Origin: Chloroflexota bacterium
Lineage (GTDB): Bacteria; Chloroflexota; Dormibacteria; CF-121
Assembly: GCA_005880395.1 (NCBI GenBank)
Contig: VBHQ01000056.1
Coordinates: forward strand, 1-50,252
Direction: 5' to 3'
Length of the DNA stretch: 50,252 nt
The position numbers and the translations under genes were made by a program. Below, one piece after another: positions 45,206 to 50,252 of this stretch. How positions within the stretch are numbered: position 1 is the stretch's first letter; each line of letters starts with the position of its first letter. The notes under the pieces were generated by a model. That model was not told where the DNA came from. It saw nothing but the letters and a program-made list of their open reading frames with translations, and did not search any database.

Positions 45206-46380
45206 GCGACTCGCTGAAGCGTCTTGAGACGATCGGCCGCGCGCCGCAGCGTGTCCATCTTCTTTGGGAATGAGAAGCGGATCTGCTGCCGGCCGCGGGC
45301 GGGGTCGAGGTAGAAACTGCTTCCGGGAACGGTGGCCAGCCCGATGTCTTTGACCATCCGGTGCGCCAGCGCGACATCGTCCTCGCCGAAGCTGTCGATT
45401 TCGGTCATCACATAGTAGGCGCCGTCCGGCGGGTAAGCCTTGAATCCGGCGCCGTCGAGGATCTCGAGCATGAACTCGCGCCGCTCCCGGTAGGCGTTCA
45501 GCAGATCGATGTAGTACCGGTCGGGGAAGCGCAGCGCGGTGGCGGCGGCCACCTGCAGCGGATGCGGGGCGCCGACCGTGACGAAGTCATGCACCTTGCG
45601 AATCGCGTTGGTGATGTCGGCCGGCGCGATCGTATAGGCGAGGCGCCAGCCGGTCACGCTGTAGGTCTTGGAAAGCCCATTGATCGTCACCGTGCGCTCG
45701 CGCATGCCGTCGAGCGTGGCGATGCTGAGGTGCTCACCGCGGTAGACGAGGTGCTCGTAGATCTCGTCCGTGATCGCCAGCGTGTCGAACTCCTGGCAAA
45801 GGCTCCCGATGAAGCCAAGCTCTTCCCGGGTGTAGACCTTGCCGGTCGGATTGTGCGGGGTGTTGATGATGATCGCCCTGGTCTTGGCGCTGAACGCCTG
45901 GCGCAGCTGTTCCGGGTCGAAGCGCCAGTCGGGGGGCACCAGCGGAATCACGACCGGGGTGGCGCCCGAGAGGATGCAGTCCGGCCCGTAGTTCTCGTAG
46001 AACGGCTCGAAGATGATGACCTCGTCGCCAGGGTCGACGACGGCCAGGATGGTGGAAAGCATCGCTTCGGTCACGCCGCAGCAGACGGTGATCTCGGTTT
46101 CCGGATCCACGGCCATGCCGCGAAAGTGCCGAGTCTTGTCGGCGATCGCATCGCGCATCACCTTGGCTCCCCAGGTGGTGGCGTACTGATTGAAGTCCTG
46201 GCGGATGGCGTCGATCGCCGCCTCCTTCAACTCGCTGGGCGCGGCAAAATCGGGAAAGCCCTGCGCCAGGTTGACGCATTCGCTGCCGTGTTCCGCGAGG
46301 CAGAGCCTGGTCATCTCGCGAATCACCGATTCGCTGAATGCTCGCGATTTCTGCGAGGTCATGCCGCGCGACATCACCAT
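45202..46380 (-). CDS. class I/II PLP-dependent aminotransferase
   Basis: INTPHNPTGKVYTREEL, DEIYEHLVYRGEH, NGLSKTYSVTGWRLAY. Confidence 0.94.
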   Translation of the reverse strand: MVMSRGMTSQKSRAFSESVIREMTRLCLAEHGSECVNLAQGFPDFAAPSELKEAAIDAIRQDFNQYATTWGAKVMRDAIADKTRHFRGMAVDPETEITVCCGVTEAMLSTILAVVDPGDEVIIFEPFYENYGPDCILSGATPVVIPLVPPDWRFDPEQLRQAFSAKTRAIIINTPHNPTGKVYTREELGFIGSLCQEFDTLAITDEIYEHLVYRGEHLSIATLDGMRERTVTINGLSKTYSVTGWRLAYTIAPADITNAIRKVHDFVTVGAPHPLQVAAATALRFPDRYYIDLLNAYRERREFMLEILDGAGFKAYPPDGAYYVMTEIDSFGEDDVALAHRMVKDIGLATVPGSSFYLDPARGRQQIRFSFPKKMDTLRRAADRLKTLQRVA

Positions 46381-46383
46381 AGA

Positions 46384-47562
46384 ATGCCAGAAGTGCCGGC
46401 CTCAACCGACCCGCAGAATGGCGCGCTGGCCTTCCGCCGGCAGTTCCCGATTTTCAACGACAAGATCTACCTCAGCAGCTGTTCGCAGGGCGCCCTCTCG
46501 TTGCCGGTCCAGGCGGGAATCGAGGAGTTCGTCGAGTCGTGGCATCGGTTCGGGAATCCCTGGGACGCCTGGGTGGAGCGCATGGAAGCCCTGCGCGTCG
46601 AGTTCGCCCGCCTGATCAATGCGCAGCCTGGCGAAGTGGCGGTCACCTTCTCGGTGTCGAACGCGCTGAACTCGCTGGCCAGCGCGCTCAATTATCAGGA
46701 CCGGCCGCGGGTCGTGACCAGCGACTTCGATTTTCCGACCGTCGGCCATATCTGGCTGGCGCAGCAGCGACGCGGTGCAGAAGTGGTCTTCGCCCGAGCC
46801 GAGGCACATCGCCTGGCGATGACCGCGTTCGAAGCGGTGGTCGACGCGCGGACGGCGCTGGTTTCGACCACGCATGTCTGTTACCGCAACGGATTCAAGA
46901 ACAACGTCAGCGCCCTGGCTGAGCTCGCGCACGAGCGCGGCGCCCAGCTGTTGATCGACGCATATCAGAGCATGGGCACCCAGCCGATGGATGTCAAAGC
47001 GCTCGACGTCGACATCCTGGTGACCGGCGCCTTGAAGTATCTGCTCGGCTCGCCGGGCGTCGCCTTCATGTATGTGCGACGGGAGTTGATCGAGCGGTTT
47101 GAGCCGAGTGACTCGGGCTGGTTTGCCCAGGAAAACGTCTTTGCGTATGACGTGCATCATCTGCGCTATGCGCCGGAGGCCCGGCGCTTCGAGACCGGGT
47201 CGCCGCCGGTTCCCAACGTCTATGCCACTCTCCCGGCGCTCCGCATGATTGCCGAGGTGGGGCTCGACACCATCGAGGAGCATGTCCGTGGCCTTGCGGA
47301 TCGCTTCATCGCCGGTGCGGCGGACCGGGGCTTCGAGCTGTTGACGCCCACGGCGCCTGCCGAGCGAGGTCCGCTGGTCATGCTCGGCGCTTCCGACGCT
47401 TCCCGTCTGCTCGAGGCGCTGGCAAGACAGGGGATCCTCTGCTCGACACGAGATGGAGCACTGCGCGTCTCGCTCCATTACTACAACAGTGCGGGCGATG
47501 TCGATGCGGTGCTCACCGCGCTGGACGGCCTGCCCGATCTCGTCTCCCACCAGCCGCATTAG
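46384..47562 (+). CDS. class V PLP-dependent aminotransferase
   Basis: YLSSCSQGALS, LLIDAYQSMGTQPMDVKALDVDILVTGALKYLLGSPGVAFMYVRR; start reset from 45361. Confidence 0.9.
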   Translation: MPEVPASTDPQNGALAFRRQFPIFNDKIYLSSCSQGALSLPVQAGIEEFVESWHRFGNPWDAWVERMEALRVEFARLINAQPGEVAVTFSVSNALNSLASALNYQDRPRVVTSDFDFPTVGHIWLAQQRRGAEVVFARAEAHRLAMTAFEAVVDARTALVSTTHVCYRNGFKNNVSALAELAHERGAQLLIDAYQSMGTQPMDVKALDVDILVTGALKYLLGSPGVAFMYVRRELIERFEPSDSGWFAQENVFAYDVHHLRYAPEARRFETGSPPVPNVYATLPALRMIAEVGLDTIEEHVRGLADRFIAGAADRGFELLTPTAPAERGPLVMLGASDASRLLEALARQGILCSTRDGALRVSLHYYNSAGDVDAVLTALDGLPDLVSHQPH

Positions 47563-47589
47563 AAAGGGTTAGGTGTGGCCGCCTTCTGA

Positions 47590-47618
47590 TTGCTCTGCGT
47601 GGTGTAACCGTGTATAAA
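47590..47618 (+). promoter_or_regulatory. putative sigma70 promoter of branched-chain amino-acid ABC operon
   Basis: TTGCTC-N17-TATAAA, about 50 nt upstream of ATG 47668. Confidence 0.55.
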
Positions 47619-47667
47619 GAGCGCACCATTTAGGCACTCACAAAGGAAGAGGAGGTCGACAACGACG

Positions 47668-48870
47668 ATGGGGAAGCCAAGACTCATTGTCTTTGCCGCA
47701 TTCGCCAGCCTTGGGCTGGCCGCGTGCGGCGGAGGCGCCGGCAACAACGGCGGGGGAACCGCCAATAAGCCAGACAAAGTTCAGATCGCGGCCGAGGGAC
47801 CATTTACCGGCGACCAGGCTTCGATTGGGGCCGGCGCCCTGCAGGCAATTCAACTCGCCGTGAAAGACTTCAACAACCAGGGCGGCGTGAACGGCACCAA
47901 GGTCAGCCTGCTTGTTTGGGACGACCAACACAATGCCCAAACGGCGCAGACGCTTCAGGCGCAGGGCATCTCGGATCCGACCGTGCTCGGCATCGTCGGG
48001 CCGATGAACTCGGGCGTCGTCCTCGGCTCGGTCCAGGGCCTGCAGAACGCGAGCCCGCCGCTGCCCTTGGTCAGCGAGTCGGCCTCGAACGTCAAGGTGA
48101 CCGATTCTGGCAACAGCGTCGCGCATCGGGTCAACGCCCGTGACGACGCCCAGGGCCCGGCGGACGGCAAGTTCATGATCGATCAGGGCGCCAAGAAGGT
48201 CTTCGTGATGGACGCAAAGTCCGACTACTCGACGGGACTCGCCGACCAGACGCAGCAGTATCTGACGGCCCACAACATCCCGACGCAGCGCGACAGCGCC
48301 AAGGCGGGGCAGACCGACTTCGGCACGATCATTACCAAGATCAAGCAGTTCGGCGCCGACTGGGTCTACTTCGCTGACGAGGGTCCGGAGACTGCACCGT
48401 TCGTGTCCCAGATGAAGCAGCAGAACCTGAACATCGGACAGAACATCCAGTTCCTGGGCACCGATGGCGAAGAGGATCCGTCGATCATCACCAAATCGCA
48501 GGGGGCGTATGACGGCGCATATGCCACCAACATCACGGCTGACCCGGCGGGCCTGACATCAAGCGCGGCGACGAGCTATGTCAATGAGTTCAAGTCAGCC
48601 TATGGTTCCGACGCCGTCAGCAAGGCCGGCCCGTTCTATGGCTCGGCCTATGAAGCGGCCCAGGTGCTGCTGCAGGCGATCAAGAACTCGCCGGTCAAAA
48701 ACGGCAAGATTTCCCGCAATGACGTCATCAACCAACTCGGCAGCGGCAGCTTCAGCACGATCTTTGGCACGGTGAAGTTCAACTCGAAGGGTGACGTTCA
48801 GGGCGGCGGCATCTATGTGTACCAGGCGAAGGGAAGTTCGATGGTGGTCCTCAAACAAGTCTCCGGCTAA
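47668..48870 (+). CDS. branched-chain amino acid ABC transporter substrate-binding lipoprotein
   Basis: Lipobox LAAC, periplasmic binding fold type I: IGAGALQAIQLAVKDFNNQGGVNGTKV. Confidence 0.92.
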   Translation: MGKPRLIVFAAFASLGLAACGGGAGNNGGGTANKPDKVQIAAEGPFTGDQASIGAGALQAIQLAVKDFNNQGGVNGTKVSLLVWDDQHNAQTAQTLQAQGISDPTVLGIVGPMNSGVVLGSVQGLQNASPPLPLVSESASNVKVTDSGNSVAHRVNARDDAQGPADGKFMIDQGAKKVFVMDAKSDYSTGLADQTQQYLTAHNIPTQRDSAKAGQTDFGTIITKIKQFGADWVYFADEGPETAPFVSQMKQQNLNIGQNIQFLGTDGEEDPSIITKSQGAYDGAYATNITADPAGLTSSAATSYVNEFKSAYGSDAVSKAGPFYGSAYEAAQVLLQAIKNSPVKNGKISRNDVINQLGSGSFSTIFGTVKFNSKGDVQGGGIYVYQAKGSSMVVLKQVSG

Positions 48871-48883
48871 AGGAGTAATAACG

Positions 48884-48915
48884 AAGGGGACGGGCGGCAA
48901 CCCGTCCCCTTTTTG
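48884..48915 (+). terminator. Rho-independent terminator between substrate-binding and permease genes
   Basis: AAGGGGACGGG-CGGCAA-CCCGTCCCCTT followed by TTT; perfect 11-bp stem. Confidence 0.85.
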
Positions 48916-48921
48916 ACTGCC

Positions 48922-49836
48922 GTGGGATATTTCCTGGCGCAGGTCGTTAACGGACTCGAGGTGGGCAGCCTTTACGCGCTGGTTGCCCTCGGTTACACCC
49001 TGATTTACGGCATCCTCGAGCTCCTCAATTTCGCCCATGGCGACATCTTCATGGTCGGAGCGTTTCTCGCCGCGGGCGTCGCGGCGCTCCTGGTCCACAA
49101 TGAGGCCGCCGCCGTTCCCGCTGGGCTCCTTATCGGGTTGATGATCGTGGCGTCGATGGCAGGCGCAGGCGGCCTCGGCGTGGCCATCGAACGGGTGGCG
49201 TACCGTCCGTTGCGAAATGCCAACCGGCTTGCCCCGCTGATCACGGCGATCGGTGTGTCGCTCTTCCTCGAGAGCGCGGTCCAGGTCGGAATCAGCCCTG
49301 CCCCCGTCGGAGTCCAGACCCACGCCATCATCTCGCAGACCGTTTTTCACCTCGGATCGGTCGATACCCCCTTCAGCAAAGTGCTGCTGGTGGCCGTGGC
49401 CCTTGTCTTGATGGTCGGGCTGGACCTCTTCGTGTTCCGGACGCAATTCGGGAGCGCGATGCGAGCGACCGCGCAGGACCGGGAGGCGGCGACCTTCATG
49501 GGCATCGACGTCGACCGTGTGATCATGGTCACCTTCTTCGTCGCCTCCGCCCTGGCCGGCATGGCAGGGCTGCTCTACGTGCTGTCCTATGCGACGGCGC
49601 AGTTCTTTATGGGCTATCTCCTCGGCATCAAGGCCTTTACAGCGGCGGTGATCGGCGGGATCGGCAATATCCGCGGGGCGATGGTCGGCGGCCTATTACT
49701 AGGCCTGCTGGAGAGCCTGATCGGCGGCTACATCAGCACACAATTCCAGGACACGTTCGTCTTTCTTGGCTTGATCCTCGTCTTGCTGGTTCGGCCACAG
49801 GGACTCTTCGGCCAGCCATTGACCGACCGGGCATGA
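48922..49836 (+). CDS. livH: branched-chain amino acid ABC permease (LivH)
   Basis: GYTLIYGILELLNFAHGDIFMVGAF; GTG start 48922 preferred (ORF track TTG 48913 lies in terminator T-run). Confidence 0.93.
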   Translation: MGYFLAQVVNGLEVGSLYALVALGYTLIYGILELLNFAHGDIFMVGAFLAAGVAALLVHNEAAAVPAGLLIGLMIVASMAGAGGLGVAIERVAYRPLRNANRLAPLITAIGVSLFLESAVQVGISPAPVGVQTHAIISQTVFHLGSVDTPFSKVLLVAVALVLMVGLDLFVFRTQFGSAMRATAQDREAATFMGIDVDRVIMVTFFVASALAGMAGLLYVLSYATAQFFMGYLLGIKAFTAAVIGGIGNIRGAMVGGLLLGLLESLIGGYISTQFQDTFVFLGLILVLLVRPQGLFGQPLTDRA

Positions 49837-50252
49837 GCGCGCAGCCCCAGGCCTTCGAAAGCGATCCCAGCCATCCGCTGAAGCGCTTTTGGGAATCGGG
49901 TCCGGCAGCTTGGAACGCTGCCCTTACCCGGCCGCAGGTGCTGATTCCCTTCTTTGTGCTTGCTGCGCTGGTGCCCCTGGTCTTGCAGTACATCGAGGAC
50001 AACTCGAGCTGGATCGGCGCGCAGTACTGGACCCTGATCCTGGCCAGCTGCGCCATGTATGCATGCCTGGCGGTGGCCCTGAACCTGGTCGTCGGCTACG
50101 CCGGGCTGTTGAACTTGGGATTCATCGCCTTCTTCGGCATCGGCTCCTACGCCTATGCCCTGGTCGCGAGTGACCAGCTGCAACAGCACTATCCGCTTTG
50201 GGCCGCGCTGTTGGTCGTGGTTATCGTGACGCTGGCTTTCGCACTGCTCGTC
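49833..50252 (+). CDS. livM: branched-chain amino acid ABC permease (LivM), truncated at window end
   Basis: ATGA overlap with livH; LNLVVGYAGLLNLGFIAFFGIGSYAYAL. Confidence 0.92.
   Translation, partial: MSAQPQAFESDPSHPLKRFWESGPAAWNAALTRPQVLIPFFVLAALVPLVLQYIEDNSSWIGAQYWTLILASCAMYACLAVALNLVVGYAGLLNLGFIAFFGIGSYAYALVASDQLQQHYPLWAALLVVVIVTLAFALLV

Noticed and set aside
45361-46383. Long N-terminal extension of the class V aminotransferase (733-aa ORF)
   Set aside because: Antisense to the class I aminotransferase; true homology begins near 46384.
1-50252. CRISPR arrays, tRNA/rRNA genes, transposases, prophage
   Set aside because: No regularly spaced repeats, cloverleaf/CCA sequences, rRNA motifs or mobile-element proteins were recognised by eye; a tRNAscan/ISfinder run would be needed to exclude them formally.

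Overview
High-GC bacterial chromosomal window (about 50 kb). The mix of actinobacterial-type genes (mce/yrbE, DUF3090-SCO1664, Rv2578c-like radical SAM) with other lineages would fit Chloroflexota/Dormibacterota or Actinomycetota, but taxonomy is inference only. Main blocks: (1) tail of an enoyl-CoA hydratase and a broken S15/CocE-type secreted hydrolase; (2) a complete minus-strand Mce lipid-transport operon (2 MlaE/YrbE permeases, an MlaF-like ATPase, 6 MCE proteins, terminal MMPL/RND protein); (3) an ECF sigma factor interrupted by an in-frame TAG at the sigma2/sigma4 linker, its ZAS-motif anti-sigma factor, and an ABC exporter; (4) a reductive pyrimidine/hydantoin degradation cluster (NCS1 transporter, LLM oxidoreductase, beta-ureidopropionase, dihydropyrimidinase, MMSDH, omega-aminotransferase); (5) SAM methyltransferase, LOG, PLD, CtaG-like, SCO1664/DUF3090, NarL-type two-component system; (6) winged-helix protein, fumarase, MOSC, amidohydrolase, MFS, PIG-L, NUDIX; (7) an unlisted 20-codon lysine/arginine-rich mini-ORF with a near-perfect Shine-Dalgarno and its own terminator; (8) radical SAM, etfBA, PIG-L, sirtuin, two aminotransferases, and a branched-chain amino-acid ABC transporter. 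The most striking anomaly is that at least five genes between 1 and 30 kb appear to lack an internal segment, about 45 residues in four and about 60-65 in the fifth (S15 hydrolase, ABC-2 permease, NCS1 transporter, beta-ureidopropionase, DUF3090). The rest of each protein is well preserved. This is either a systematic assembly/amplification artefact or a genuine deletion process and should be resolved first.
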